In this document: in pieces, positions 24,984 through 34,150 of the stretch
How the letters are laid out: every line of letters begins with the position of its first letter
Numbering within the stretch: position 1 is the stretch's first letter
Assembly (NCBI GenBank): GCA_000433035.1
Contig: FR890797.1
Coordinates: forward strand, 1-64,000
DNA from: Staphylococcus sp. CAG:324
GTDB lineage: Bacteria > Bacillota_I > Bacilli_A > ML615J-28 > CAG-313
DNA: 64,000 nt
Direction of reading: 5' to 3'
Program-made: the position numbers and the translations under genes
The notes under the pieces: model-generated
What the model was told of the DNA's origin: nothing
Databases searched by the model: none
Seen by the model: only the letters and a program-made list of their open reading frames with translations

Positions 24984-26399
24984 TTATTCGTTAAATTTTT
25001 GAATTATTTTTTTATTCATTTTAGAAATTCTAGGTTTAAAATCTATAAATTTATATAAAAAAGTACCAAGAATAGCAGCACCAAAATTGCTAATAACCAT
25101 CGCATACCATACACTTGGTGGTCCTATTTTAATAATATTCATTAAAAACCAGATAAATGGTAATCGTAACACCCAAAGCCTCATTGTTGCTAATAATAAA
25201 CTTAACCCTGTTCTACCTGCTCCTTGAAAACATCCTGTCCATATTTGAAAAATTCCCATCAATGGCAAAACTAACAACAAAAAATATAAATAATACACAC
25301 ACATATTAAAAGCTTGGGGATTATCCACTTCATTTATAAAAATACTTACAAGTGGTCTTCGTAAAAATAGTAAAATGCATGCTCCAATTACGGTTATCAT
25401 GATTGTAATCAACATTGAAAACCACAAGCTTTTCTTGGCTCTTGAAATCTGATTAGCACCAATATTTTGACCGATAAAGGTTGCAAGAACAGTTCCTACT
25501 GACATTGCGGGAAAAAGCAATAAAGAGTTAATCCGATTACCAACACCTATAGCATTAATAACATAACCATCAAAGGCCATCACTAAACTATTGATAAGCA
25601 AAAAACCAAGTGAAGTAAACGCTTGAGAAATAGCTGCTGGCATGCCCACTATAAATAATGTTTTAATATATTTAAGATGAAATTGAAGATCCTTCCATTC
25701 TAAATTTAGCGTATTCTTCTTTTTCTTAACCATTAATATGAAACAAATAGGAATAACAATCATATTGGCAATCACAGTAGCTAAGGCTGCACCTCTAATA
25801 TCCATCCCAAATACATTGATAAACATCCATGTTAAAATAATATTTAATAATATCGATATGGCATTTAAAATAACTGGTGTGATTGTATCGCCAGTTGACT
25901 GACGACTAGCTTGAAACGCATAAATAACAAACAGACCAACTTGTTCAAAAGACCGATATTGCACATAATAAACCGAATATTTATACAGATTGCTACTTGT
26001 GTCAGCACCCATCCATTGTAAAATAAGTGGTGCCATTAAAAATAATAACAAGTTAAAAATAATTCCGATAAGAACAGATAATATAAGCAATTGTCCGCTT
26101 ACTTTTTTTGCTTTTTCTGTCTGATTTGCACCAAGGTATTGACTCATGATAGCTGTCCCTGCAATCATAAGTCCTAACGCTAAAGCTTGACATATTTGCA
26201 TAATGGGTCCTGTAACTGTAATAGCAGAAACTTGAGCTTCAACTATTTCTACCTTATCATTAATATTGCTTATAAAATACATATCGACTATATCATGCAA
26301 GGATTTCAAAATATTACTAATCATAATTGGTAAAGAAAGTAAGAGAATACTTCTTATTATCCGATTATCTTTTAAAATTAAAAAACTTTTATCTTTCAT
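24984..26399 (-). CDS. MATE-family multidrug/Na+ antiporter
   Basis: The 471-residue protein has 12 predicted membrane helices in two pseudo-repeats, beginning with SLPIMISNILKSLHDIVDMYF. The motifs YLGANQTEKAKK and FIGQNIGANQISRAKK are typical of NorM/DinF-type MATE proteins. Such transporters export cationic drugs or metabolites in exchange for sodium ions or protons. Substrate cannot be predicted. It is followed by trmL 20 bases downstream and is divergent from rarA. Confidence 0.92.
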   Translation of the reverse strand: MKDKSFLILKDNRIIRSILLLSLPIMISNILKSLHDIVDMYFISNINDKVEIVEAQVSAITVTGPIMQICQALALGLMIAGTAIMSQYLGANQTEKAKKVSGQLLILSVLIGIIFNLLLFLMAPLILQWMGADTSSNLYKYSVYYVQYRSFEQVGLFVIYAFQASRQSTGDTITPVILNAISILLNIILTWMFINVFGMDIRGAALATVIANMIVIPICFILMVKKKKNTLNLEWKDLQFHLKYIKTLFIVGMPAAISQAFTSLGFLLINSLVMAFDGYVINAIGVGNRINSLLLFPAMSVGTVLATFIGQNIGANQISRAKKSLWFSMLITIMITVIGACILLFLRRPLVSIFINEVDNPQAFNMCVYYLYFLLLVLPLMGIFQIWTGCFQGAGRTGLSLLLATMRLWVLRLPFIWFLMNIIKIGPPSVWYAMVISNFGAAILGTFLYKFIDFKPRISKMNKKIIQKFNE

Positions 26400-26529
26400 A
26401 ATCTATCCTATCCAATTTTGTTTCTTTATTATTATACCATTTTTTTAAACTTTAATAAAGTAATTTATTTTCTTTTTTTATGTATTTTTTTCTTTAATAT
26501 GATAAAATATTTAAAAAGGAGGTTTATAA

Positions 26530-27795
26530 ATGAAACCACTTGCATATTTAATGCGACCCCATCATTTTGATGACATTGTAGGTCAAGATCATTTAGTTGG
26601 TGAAAAGGGAATTATTAGAAAAATGATTCTTACAAATCATTTATTTTCTTTCATTTTATATGGCAATCCTGGTTGTGGAAAAACTACTATAGCACTTGCT
26701 ACTTGTGAAATGTCTAATATTAAATCCTTCAAATTCAATGCCTCTACTGATAACAAAGATATCTTAAAACAAATTATGAATGAAGCTAGATTTTTGGATA
26801 AGGCAATTATCATCGTTGATGAAATACATCGTATGAAAAAAGACATTCAAGATTATTTGTTACCCTTTGTTGAAGATGGTACAATTCTTTTAATTGGATT
26901 AACAACAGTTAGTCCCTATCATTCTGTCAATCCCGCAATTAGAAGCCGATGCCATATTTATAAGCTGAATGATTTAACCTATGAGGACTTGTTGAAAGTA
27001 GTAAAAAGAGCTGAAACTTACCTTGATCACCCTTTAAAAATTGATGAGGAGGCTTATCATTATATAATTAATACTGCTAATTTTGAAATACGAACGCTTA
27101 TCAACAATTTTGAAACAATTGCCTTCACTTCTAATCAAAATCATATTACTTTAGAACTTGCCAAAAGTTATATTCAAAGGCCAAATATTTCTATTGATGC
27201 AAATGGTGATAGTTATTTTGATACGCTAAGTGGCTTGCAAAAATCTATTCGTGGTAGTGATGTCGATGCTTCCCTACATTATTTGGCTAAATTAATCCTA
27301 GCTGATGATCTCACTAGTCTAGCTAGACGACTTCTTGCAATTGCTTATGAGGATATAGGTCTTGCCAATCCGACAATAGGGCCAAGAGTAAAGGCGGCTG
27401 TTGATGCCGCAAGAGAATTAGGAAATCCAGAGGCTATGCTGCCTTTAAGCGTTATTGTGATTGAAATGGCTCTGTCACCTAAATCAAACTCCGCTTACCT
27501 TGCTATTCATAGTGCTCTAGACGATATTCATAATGGAAAAAGCGGAACGTTACCGATTCATTTAAAAAATAATTATTCTTTTGATCCGACCCAAAACGCT
27601 TATCTTTATCCACATGATTACCCTAATGCTTGGGTTTATCAACAATATTTGCCAGATGCTATCCAAGATCGAAAATATTATCATCCTAAAAATAGTTCAA
27701 AAATGGAAATTGGCTTAAAAGAGCGCTACGAATTAATTGAAAAATATAAAGAAATAGCAATCAATGAAATAAAAAATAAGCAAAAAAAACCATAA
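26530..27795 (+). CDS. rarA: Replication-associated recombination ATPase RarA/MgsA
   Basis: RarA is a clamp-loader-like AAA+ protein acting at stalled replication forks. Walker A is GNPGCGKTT, Walker B IIVDEIHRM, and sensor 1 and the Arg finger lie in GLTTVSP and NPAIRSRC. The C-terminal MgsA tetramerisation domain has IRGSDVDASLHYLA, RLLAIAYEDIGLANP and PNAWVYQQYLP. ATG follows AAAAGGAGG with TATGATAAAAT about 30 bases upstream. It ends in a hairpin shared with the convergent gene. Confidence 0.95.
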   Translation: MKPLAYLMRPHHFDDIVGQDHLVGEKGIIRKMILTNHLFSFILYGNPGCGKTTIALATCEMSNIKSFKFNASTDNKDILKQIMNEARFLDKAIIIVDEIHRMKKDIQDYLLPFVEDGTILLIGLTTVSPYHSVNPAIRSRCHIYKLNDLTYEDLLKVVKRAETYLDHPLKIDEEAYHYIINTANFEIRTLINNFETIAFTSNQNHITLELAKSYIQRPNISIDANGDSYFDTLSGLQKSIRGSDVDASLHYLAKLILADDLTSLARRLLAIAYEDIGLANPTIGPRVKAAVDAARELGNPEAMLPLSVIVIEMALSPKSNSAYLAIHSALDDIHNGKSGTLPIHLKNNYSFDPTQNAYLYPHDYPNAWVYQQYLPDAIQDRKYYHPKNSSKMEIGLKERYELIEKYKEIAINEIKNKQKKP

Positions 27796-27818
27796 TTTAT
27801 AAATGAATTATGGTTTTT
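27785..27818. terminator. Bidirectional terminator after rarA
   Basis: Thirteen-base arms (AAAAACCATAATT and AATTATGGTTTTT) with an 8-base loop lie between two convergent genes. Confidence 0.85.
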
Positions 27819-27822
27819 TTTC

Positions 27823-29460
27823 TTACTTTTTTAAACTTTCAATTTCATTATCTGTCATTTGTAACAGAGTCATTCGTAAAATGATACTTTTGTATAATAA
27901 ATAGCCCTCAACCTCATTATTTAACAAATCAAATCTTTGATAACCTAAATATTTTTTAGAATACTCATTTTCTTTTTCCAAAAAAATTTTGTACTGAAAA
28001 AGATTCAATAGATTAGTATATTTTACACTTTCATCTGATGTATGAAAAATATAAAAATATCCATAAGTGGTTGTAACCTCTAACATATACATTAATTTTT
28101 CAAATAATTTATTATCATTTAAAATTTTATCTATTCCCGCAATCATAACAAGTTCATAATTTTCTTTTTTAGAACTTTTTCGATTATATTCATCAATATT
28201 AGATACCTTTAACTCATTAAATTTTGTAATTCTTTCATTGATTCTTATCAAAATATGATCTAATTCATCAATATTATTACTTGTTGCTAGTGTGCTATTG
28301 CCAAGTAAATCGATATAGTAATATTGAATATTGGATTTATAGTGCATTAATGATACAATAATTGTATCAAAATACGTCTGTAGTCTTTTTTTATTGATAG
28401 AAAAAATCAATAACCTTGTATTTTCACCTTCTAATTTAATGAATTCATTCCTATCATCCATTCCAAAAATAATCTCATTATTTTCAAGTTTTTCCAATTC
28501 ATAAATTCTAAGGGGAGTCGGTGCCAAATTATTGATTTCAACCAACAATTCTTGAGAATTTTCATCTTGTTTTAATTGAAAATTATGAATATAATTTTTT
28601 AGATTTCGACCAAAAGCCTCATAACTAAAATGATAATGAGAACTAATAAAATAGACCGTAATATTACGACAGATAATATAGGTAATATCATTATAAAAAA
28701 CATTCATACTATTTAAAACTTTTTTTATAGTTTCAACATTTCTTTTTGCAAATTCATATTCTCTATTATAATATTCTGTGTTATTTATTTTACTAATTTT
28801 AAATTTCACTTTACTTTTTGTATATGATAAATCATATTCATCAATTTTATTTCTTAATTTTTTGCCTGTCTTGTTAAGAAGTGCATACACTCTTTTGAAA
28901 AAGGCAATCATCATTTTAATAAAATCCTTAATTGTTTTTTTACAAATAAAAACAATACCTAAAAAAAACAATAAAATACTAATTAAAATAACTCCTACTT
29001 CTGAAAGTAAATAATAACATAGGTAAAATAAACTTGCCCCTATAATTCCTCCACCTACAATTGATTCAGCATTTTCAGTTTTAAAACTATTAAAATATAA
29101 CTGGATAGTTGTTACTAAACTATTGCCTTCATAATTTTTTACATATCGATGCATACTGAAATGTGATAATAATATTAATGATAAAATAGAAATAAAAATT
29201 CCTAAATATCTAATATTATTAATTTTCAGTCTTCTATGTACTATTATACATCTTATCGCATAAAATATCATTAATAAAAAAATTAAAAAATACCAATCAC
29301 CAAATAAAACTTTAACAGTTAGCATTAAATATTTACCAATTAACCCCATTTTTGCGATTGCTAACATAGATAGTATTAATAAAATAATTCCTAATATTTC
29401 ATAATGAAAAAGTCGTTCATTTTCTTTAGTTCCGACATTTTGTGTTTTTTCTTTTGCCAT
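27823..29460 (-). CDS. Degenerate SpoIIIE/FtsK-like membrane protein without Walker motifs
   Basis: Four N-terminal membrane helices (about 20-175), including VGGGIIGASLFYLCYYLLSE, match the membrane domain of SpoIIIE/FtsK. The soluble part aligns in order with the DNA translocase motor: IIFGMDDRNEF where FtsK has LGRDISG, then LIFSINKKRLQTYFDTIIVS where the Walker A loop GATGSGKS should be. YYIDLLGN replaces MMIDPK, NERITKF and NIDEYN follow, and VMIAGIDKIL stands where Walker B IVDELADL belongs. The gamma DNA-reading domain is absent. The frame is intact over 545 codons, so this is a non-ATPase relative rather than a broken gene. Confidence 0.72.
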   Translation of the reverse strand: MAKEKTQNVGTKENERLFHYEILGIILLILSMLAIAKMGLIGKYLMLTVKVLFGDWYFLIFLLMIFYAIRCIIVHRRLKINNIRYLGIFISILSLILLSHFSMHRYVKNYEGNSLVTTIQLYFNSFKTENAESIVGGGIIGASLFYLCYYLLSEVGVILISILLFFLGIVFICKKTIKDFIKMMIAFFKRVYALLNKTGKKLRNKIDEYDLSYTKSKVKFKISKINNTEYYNREYEFAKRNVETIKKVLNSMNVFYNDITYIICRNITVYFISSHYHFSYEAFGRNLKNYIHNFQLKQDENSQELLVEINNLAPTPLRIYELEKLENNEIIFGMDDRNEFIKLEGENTRLLIFSINKKRLQTYFDTIIVSLMHYKSNIQYYYIDLLGNSTLATSNNIDELDHILIRINERITKFNELKVSNIDEYNRKSSKKENYELVMIAGIDKILNDNKLFEKLMYMLEVTTTYGYFYIFHTSDESVKYTNLLNLFQYKIFLEKENEYSKKYLGYQRFDLLNNEVEGYLLYKSIILRMTLLQMTDNEIESLKK

Positions 29461-29516
29461 ATTTTCACCCTCTATAATATTTAACCATATATTTTACGAC
29501 TTTTTTGTAGAAAAAG

Positions 29517-29547
29517 AAAAACACTCTAGCATTTCTAGAGTGTTTTT
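29517..29547 (-). terminator. Intrinsic terminator after rpmG
   Basis: Perfect 13-bp arms (29517-29529 and 29535-29547) with a 5-base loop and a T run on the minus strand follow the rpmG stop codon. Confidence 0.88.
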
Positions 29548-29548
29548 A

Positions 29549-29704
29549 CTACTTTTTAGTTTTTTCTTTGTGTATGGTTGCTTTTTTGCAACGTGGACAA
29601 TATTTTTTTTGTTCTAAACGATCTGGAGTATTACGTTTATTTTTTTCCGTTAAATAGTTTTCTTCGCCACATTCAGTACACTTTAAAATAAAATTAATAC
29701 GCAT
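29549..29704 (-). CDS. rpmG: 50S ribosomal protein L33
   Basis: The 51-residue product matches L33: ILKCTECGEENYLTEKNKRN, then TPDRLEQKKYCPRCKK and a basic tail. Two CxxC pairs (CTEC and CPRC) form a zinc ribbon, so this is the zinc-containing C+ form; many Bacteria also have a cysteine-free copy for zinc limitation. The start ATG follows GGGAGGAATTC. It stands alone with its own terminator. Confidence 0.95.
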   Translation of the reverse strand: MRINFILKCTECGEENYLTEKNKRNTPDRLEQKKYCPRCKKATIHKEKTKK

Positions 29705-29833
29705 TTCTGAATTCCTCCCGATAAATCATATTAATTATATAATAAAATGATTTATTTATCAAGAGATTAGAACTAAAAATTTAAACTAATTTTGTCTAAT
29801 ATTTAATAATATTTGTCATAAACAAATTTTTAT

Positions 29834-30994
29834 TTATTTTGCAAGTATAAAGATCTTCATAATGTCATCATAATTTAATTCTTTTACTCCAATAATAGAT
29901 TTCGTCTTATTTGCAGTAGCAATATTTGCTAGGTTTGCAAAAGCATCGCTAAAGATTTTTTCTTCACTCAATCTAATTGGCATTTTTAATTCACTAAATA
30001 ATTGTTCAAACGCATCAATGGTTTGATCCACAACAGTATTACTCTTTATTGCAAAAACATTATGTCCTAGTTTTTTCCATTTATCTATAAAAATTTCTTT
30101 GGTATATCTAGCCCAAGCTAGAAAAAGGATGGATAAACCTGCTCCATGTGCTACCCGATCATATGTTCCACTGATAATATGTTCAAGTTTATGAACAGTA
30201 AAATATAACTTAGAACCAAGACCCGTTAAACCATTATGAGAAAAACTGCTAGCAATCATCAATGAGGCTCTTGCATTGTAATCATATGGATCTTTCAACA
30301 CTCTTTTCCCTGCTATGATAACCGATTTAATTAGACCAAGCGCTATTTCATCTGTAAAAATTAAGTCATCGACATCTGAAAAATATCTTTCTAAAGTATG
30401 CATCAAAATATCCACAATTCCACAAGCAGTTTGAAAAGGTGAAACGCTAAATGTCAATGTGGGATTCATAATAACAAATTTTGGTCTAATCAAATCACTA
30501 TTGAAACCATTTTTTACATGAATTTCAGGATTAGTAATAACACAAGAATTACTCAATTCACTCCCTGCTGCACTAATCGTAAGAATCACACCTACAGGTA
30601 AAGCTGTTTGTGGCATTTTTTCATGAGCATTAAAACACCAAGGATCATCAGTAGTTAAGACTCCACAAGCAATTGCCTTACTTGAATCAATCACAGAACC
30701 ACCTCCTACTGCTAAAACCAATTCCACTTTTTCTCTTTTAGCAATTTCTACCCCTTTTCTAACCAAATCAATTTTAGGATTTGGTTCAACGCCACCTAAT
30801 TCTATATAGGATATGTTATTATCCTGAAGAGATTTTACAACTTTATCATATAACCCAATTTTAAAAATAGATCTTTGCCCATAATGAAGTAAAATTTTTT
30901 GATACCCTTCTTTTTTTAAAATTTCTCCTATTCTATTTTCTTCATCTTTACCAAAAATAATTTTAGTTGGTGATATAAATTCAAAATTATTCAT
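29834..30994 (-). CDS. Iron-containing alcohol dehydrogenase, butanol-dehydrogenase type
   Basis: This group III alcohol dehydrogenase reduces aldehydes or ketones with NAD(P)H. The dinucleotide loop GGGSVIDSSKAIA is clear. The metal ligands fit the family: Asp and His in VDILMHTLE, His in VHKLEH and His in RVAHGAGLSILF. Length (386) and closing segments resemble Clostridium BdhA and YugJ. It overlaps the upstream FNT gene by eight bases, which implies coupled expression, perhaps in fermentation. The physiological substrate is not shown. Confidence 0.92.
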   Translation of the reverse strand: MNNFEFISPTKIIFGKDEENRIGEILKKEGYQKILLHYGQRSIFKIGLYDKVVKSLQDNNISYIELGGVEPNPKIDLVRKGVEIAKREKVELVLAVGGGSVIDSSKAIACGVLTTDDPWCFNAHEKMPQTALPVGVILTISAAGSELSNSCVITNPEIHVKNGFNSDLIRPKFVIMNPTLTFSVSPFQTACGIVDILMHTLERYFSDVDDLIFTDEIALGLIKSVIIAGKRVLKDPYDYNARASLMIASSFSHNGLTGLGSKLYFTVHKLEHIISGTYDRVAHGAGLSILFLAWARYTKEIFIDKWKKLGHNVFAIKSNTVVDQTIDAFEQLFSELKMPIRLSEEKIFSDAFANLANIATANKTKSIIGVKELNYDDIMKIFILAK

Positions 30995-31637
30995 ACAAAA
31001 CCCTCCTAATTAGAGGAACAAATAAACCGCCAATACTATTGCCGATAATAATAAATAGGATGGCTATTAAACTTTTTCCTGTGTAAACACCGGCAAGTGC
31101 AAAATAAAACATATCTGCTACACAATGTTCAAAACCACAAATTATAAAACCTGCCACACATAACATAAGTATAATATATTTACCAATTTTATTGTTTACT
31201 TTAGCAAATCCTTCTACCGCAAAATATATGAACATTCCACAAAAAATTCCTAAAATTATTAATTTCCACCATGCATAATCTAATTTTATATCAACCATTG
31301 TTTTTACAATATTAAAACTACCCAAAGTTTTATTCAAAACAAAACCAATAAAAATTGCTCCTACATAGTTGCCAACTAAACCGAGAACCAATTGAATGCC
31401 ATATTGTATGCCCTCTTTAGCAATCATTTTATCAACAAGATAACATATTTTTCCAGTATATAGGAAAAAACCAAAATTACAAATTAAGATTAAACCAATT
31501 GAAAATAAAAAAGCTGGTACAATTATTAATTCTGTACTTTCCCTTGCCTTAATATACAAAAAACCACCTATGGCAATACAAATACCTGCTAAGATTCCTT
31601 TTAAAAAAATTGATACATAAATTTTTACTTTCTCCAT
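30987..31637 (-). CDS. Formate/nitrite transporter (FNT) family channel
   Basis: The 216-residue membrane protein has six hydrophobic helices. FNT landmarks are LKGILAGICIAIGGF at the start, FLYTGKICYLV, CGFEHCVADMFYFALAG with the conserved central His, and GNSIGGLFVPLI near the end. Members pass formate, nitrite, hydrosulfide or lactate as weak acids. It is shorter than FocA (about 280) but within the family's range. Its neighbour is a fermentative dehydrogenase, so export or uptake of a fermentation acid is a reasonable inference. Confidence 0.85.
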   Translation of the reverse strand: MEKVKIYVSIFLKGILAGICIAIGGFLYIKARESTELIIVPAFLFSIGLILICNFGFFLYTGKICYLVDKMIAKEGIQYGIQLVLGLVGNYVGAIFIGFVLNKTLGSFNIVKTMVDIKLDYAWWKLIILGIFCGMFIYFAVEGFAKVNNKIGKYIILMLCVAGFIICGFEHCVADMFYFALAGVYTGKSLIAILFIIIGNSIGGLFVPLIRRVLYE

Positions 31638-31648
31638 CGTCTATCCCT

Positions 31649-32185
31649 CTATTTAAACTTTTCACTAGATATATAAATGTTTTCAATCATAACACTTTCA
31701 ACAGGAAAATTTTGAAAAGCATAATGCGGAGCATACGTTTCAACATTGCTAATTTTAACAATGATTTCATTGCTTTTCGTATCGGTAGTTTTTCCAAATG
31801 CCGCATATTTATGATCTAACCATTCACAAGTTGCACTACATAAAAAAAATTGAGAAGTAGCTGAATTCATATCTTGCGTTCTAGCCATTGAAATTACACC
31901 AAGTTCATGTAAAATATTATTTTTATCCCAACCATTTTCACTAAATTCTCCATAAATCGGCTCTGTTTCTGGTAGTTCATTTAATGTATGATTATCAATT
32001 GTATATCCACCAGTTTGAATCATAAAATCTTGAATAACGCGATGAAAAATAGTTCTTTTATAATACCCCTTCTTAACAAGTTTAACAAAATGATCAACTG
32101 TTAGTGGTGCTTGATCATAAAATAATTCTAAATTAATTGTTTCCTTACTTTCTAACACAATTTGTGCATATATTGGTTTATTCAT
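31649..32185 (-). CDS. Cyclophilin-type peptidyl-prolyl isomerase
   Basis: The protein catalyses cis-trans isomerisation of proline bonds. Motifs are PLTVDHFVKLVKKGYY, TIFHRVIQDFMIQTGGY with the catalytic Arg, SMARTQDMNSATSQFFLC with Gln and Phe of the active site, and HKYAAFGKT. Length 178 and absence of a signal peptide suggest a cytosolic single-domain enzyme. It is probably transcribed ahead of the FNT and dehydrogenase genes 11 bases downstream. Confidence 0.95.
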   Translation of the reverse strand: MNKPIYAQIVLESKETINLELFYDQAPLTVDHFVKLVKKGYYKRTIFHRVIQDFMIQTGGYTIDNHTLNELPETEPIYGEFSENGWDKNNILHELGVISMARTQDMNSATSQFFLCSATCEWLDHKYAAFGKTTDTKSNEIIVKISNVETYAPHYAFQNFPVESVMIENIYISSEKFK

Positions 32186-32291
32186 ATCAATTATTCCTTT
32201 CTTAAACAGATTATGATTAAAATTATATTTCCTTTCATCATAATGTTGTTACCATTTTATCAAATTTTTTTCAAAATGTAAAATAAAAAAG

Positions 32292-32332
32292 AAAATAATA
32301 TATTCATCTGCAATTTGATAATATATTATTTT
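32292..32332 (-). terminator. Intrinsic terminator after recO
   Basis: Perfect 12-bp A/T arms (AAAATAATATAT and ATATATTATTTT) with a 17-base loop lie just past the recO stop. Confidence 0.65.
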
Positions 32333-32335
32333 TCT

Positions 32336-33073
32336 TTATGATATTTTTTTCAATACTTTTTTGGCTGAAGAATAAAAATCAATATATTTTTCATAATATT
32401 GATCGATAAAATCATCAAATTTAATTTGAGTATTTGCAATTAATGATAAAAATTGGTTATCAATTTTTTCAAGTTTAATCAAATATAAATATTTAAAAAT
32501 CTTTGTTTCCTCTTCAGTTAATTCACAATGAATAAAATTTGAACATTCCTTACAACAACATCCACCAAGCGTAATAGATAACATTAAATCTGTTTTTTTC
32601 TTTTGACACCGATTGCAATTATTTAAATTAGGAGCAATCCCTAGTAAATATAGAAGTTTAATCTCAAAAATATTTAGAATAATTGAATTGAAATCATATG
32701 TATCCAATAATTCAAACATTTTTTTTACAAAATGATAAAATAATTCATAATTAAAAACATGTTCACAGAAAGCCAATATTTTTTCAATCATCACTAATGA
32801 AACCATATTTTTATCATATGAATTTTTCAAATTCGTATAATTATTGATAATATAGCCTTCTGTAAACGTTGATATTGTTTTTCCTTGAGATATTAAAAAA
32901 TCAACTTCAAGCGGTGTAATGGTATATTTTTTCGTACCACTACTCATTTTATTCGCACCCTTTAAAATAACATGCATCGGTCCGTCAATAGTCAAAATAG
33001 TCAATAATTTAAAATTATCCTTATAGTCTTTAGAGTTTAGGATGATTCCCCTTTTCTTTATCACTGGCTTCAT
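32336..33073 (-). CDS. recO: DNA repair protein RecO
   Basis: RecO loads RecA at gaps and anneals single strands. An N-terminal OB fold (IKKRGIILNSKDYKDNFKLL, GPMHVILKGANK) is followed by a helical domain with a four-Cys zinc site, CNRCQKK and CCCKEC. Length (245) is normal. Its start lies inside the 3' end of yqzL with a 44-base overlap, preceded by GGAAGC, so it is translationally coupled. Confidence 0.93.
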   Translation of the reverse strand: MKPVIKKRGIILNSKDYKDNFKLLTILTIDGPMHVILKGANKMSSGTKKYTITPLEVDFLISQGKTISTFTEGYIINNYTNLKNSYDKNMVSLVMIEKILAFCEHVFNYELFYHFVKKMFELLDTYDFNSIILNIFEIKLLYLLGIAPNLNNCNRCQKKKTDLMLSITLGGCCCKECSNFIHCELTEEETKIFKYLYLIKLEKIDNQFLSLIANTQIKFDDFIDQYYEKYIDFYSSAKKVLKKIS

Positions 33074-33176
33074 AAGCTTCCTCTTTCTTTTTGGTAAACT
33101 TATAATTTAAATAATCTTCAATGCGACCCGTAGTCGCAAACTTATCCCAATATTGTTTTGCACTTTTTTTAGGCAA
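33030..33176 (-). CDS. yqzL: YqzL-family small protein, TTG start
   Basis: The frame of 48 codons reads LPKKSAKQYWDKFATTGRIE and then DYLNYKFTKKKEEAYEASDK. W-x-x-F-x-x-TG-x-I-x-x-YL is the pattern of Bacillus YqzL, and the position between era and recO is the same. TTG at 33176 has AAGGAG eight bases upstream. Its last 44 bases overlap the start of recO in another frame. The function of YqzL is not known. Confidence 0.78.
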   Translation of the reverse strand: MPKKSAKQYWDKFATTGRIEDYLNYKFTKKKEEAYEASDKEKGNHPKL

Positions 33177-33250
33177 TTTAATCACTCCTTAATTTTATGA
33201 TGAATTAAATTTGCCATTTTATACTTTGGTAAATCTTTCAAATTTACCTA

Positions 33251-34150
33251 TCAATCATTCATATAGCCAAATTCTTTTAGTTGATATCGTTTATTACGCC
33301 AATCTTTTTCAACCTTTACAAATAATTCTAAATGCACTTTGCAACCAAGCAATTTTACAATGTCTCTTCTTGCTTGAGTTCCAATTTTTTTAATCATAGA
33401 ACCATCTTTACCGATGATAATTTTCTTTTGAGAATCCCTTTCTACAATAATTGTCGCCATAATTTCAACCAAATGATTTCGTTCCTTAAAGCGCTCAATC
33501 GTTATAGCTACACTATGTGGTACTTCATCTTTTGTATTTAATAATACTTTTTCTCTAATCATTTCTAGCACAACAAATCTTTCTGGCTGATCTAATAATT
33601 GGTCTTTAGGATAATACATCGGACCAACTGGTAGTTTTTCCTTAATCATATCCAAAAGTTGATCAATATTAAAATGATTTGTTGCACTGATTGTAATACC
33701 ACTAGTAAAATTACCTTTCATTTTATAACTATTTATGTTTTCAACTATTTTATTGGTATCATCTACTAAATCAACTTTATTTGCAACTAAAAAAATTGGT
33801 ATTTTTACTTTTTGTAGCGCTTCAATAATAAATTCATCGCCACTTCCAATTGGAGTTGTAGCGTCAATTACATATACAATTAAATCAGCACCAGATAAAG
33901 AACTAAAAGCAAATTCATTCATAGCTATCCCTAATTCATTTTTAGCTTTGTGGATGCCAGGAGTATCTATAAAAATGATTTGTTCCTCATCGGTTGTATA
34001 AATACCTTGAATTTTATTGCGAGTAGTTTGTGCTTTTGGTGAAACAATGACAACTTTTTGTTTCAATATTTGATTTAAAAGTGTACTTTTTCCCACATTG
34101 GGTCTACCTATAATACATACAAAACCTGATTTAAACTGTTTATTTGGCAT
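33251..34150 (-). CDS. era: GTPase Era
   Basis: Era binds the 3' end of 16S rRNA in 30S assembly. The G domain has G1 GRPNVGKSTL, G3 DTPG (FIDTPGIHKAK), and G4 NKVD (VANKVDLVDD). A C-terminal KH domain has IIIGKDGSMIKKIGTQARRD. ATG at 34150 gives the expected MPNKQFKSGFVCIIG start and overlaps the cdd stop by 11 bases. Confidence 0.97.
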   Translation of the reverse strand: MPNKQFKSGFVCIIGRPNVGKSTLLNQILKQKVVIVSPKAQTTRNKIQGIYTTDEEQIIFIDTPGIHKAKNELGIAMNEFAFSSLSGADLIVYVIDATTPIGSGDEFIIEALQKVKIPIFLVANKVDLVDDTNKIVENINSYKMKGNFTSGITISATNHFNIDQLLDMIKEKLPVGPMYYPKDQLLDQPERFVVLEMIREKVLLNTKDEVPHSVAITIERFKERNHLVEIMATIIVERDSQKKIIIGKDGSMIKKIGTQARRDIVKLLGCKVHLELFVKVEKDWRNKRYQLKEFGYMND

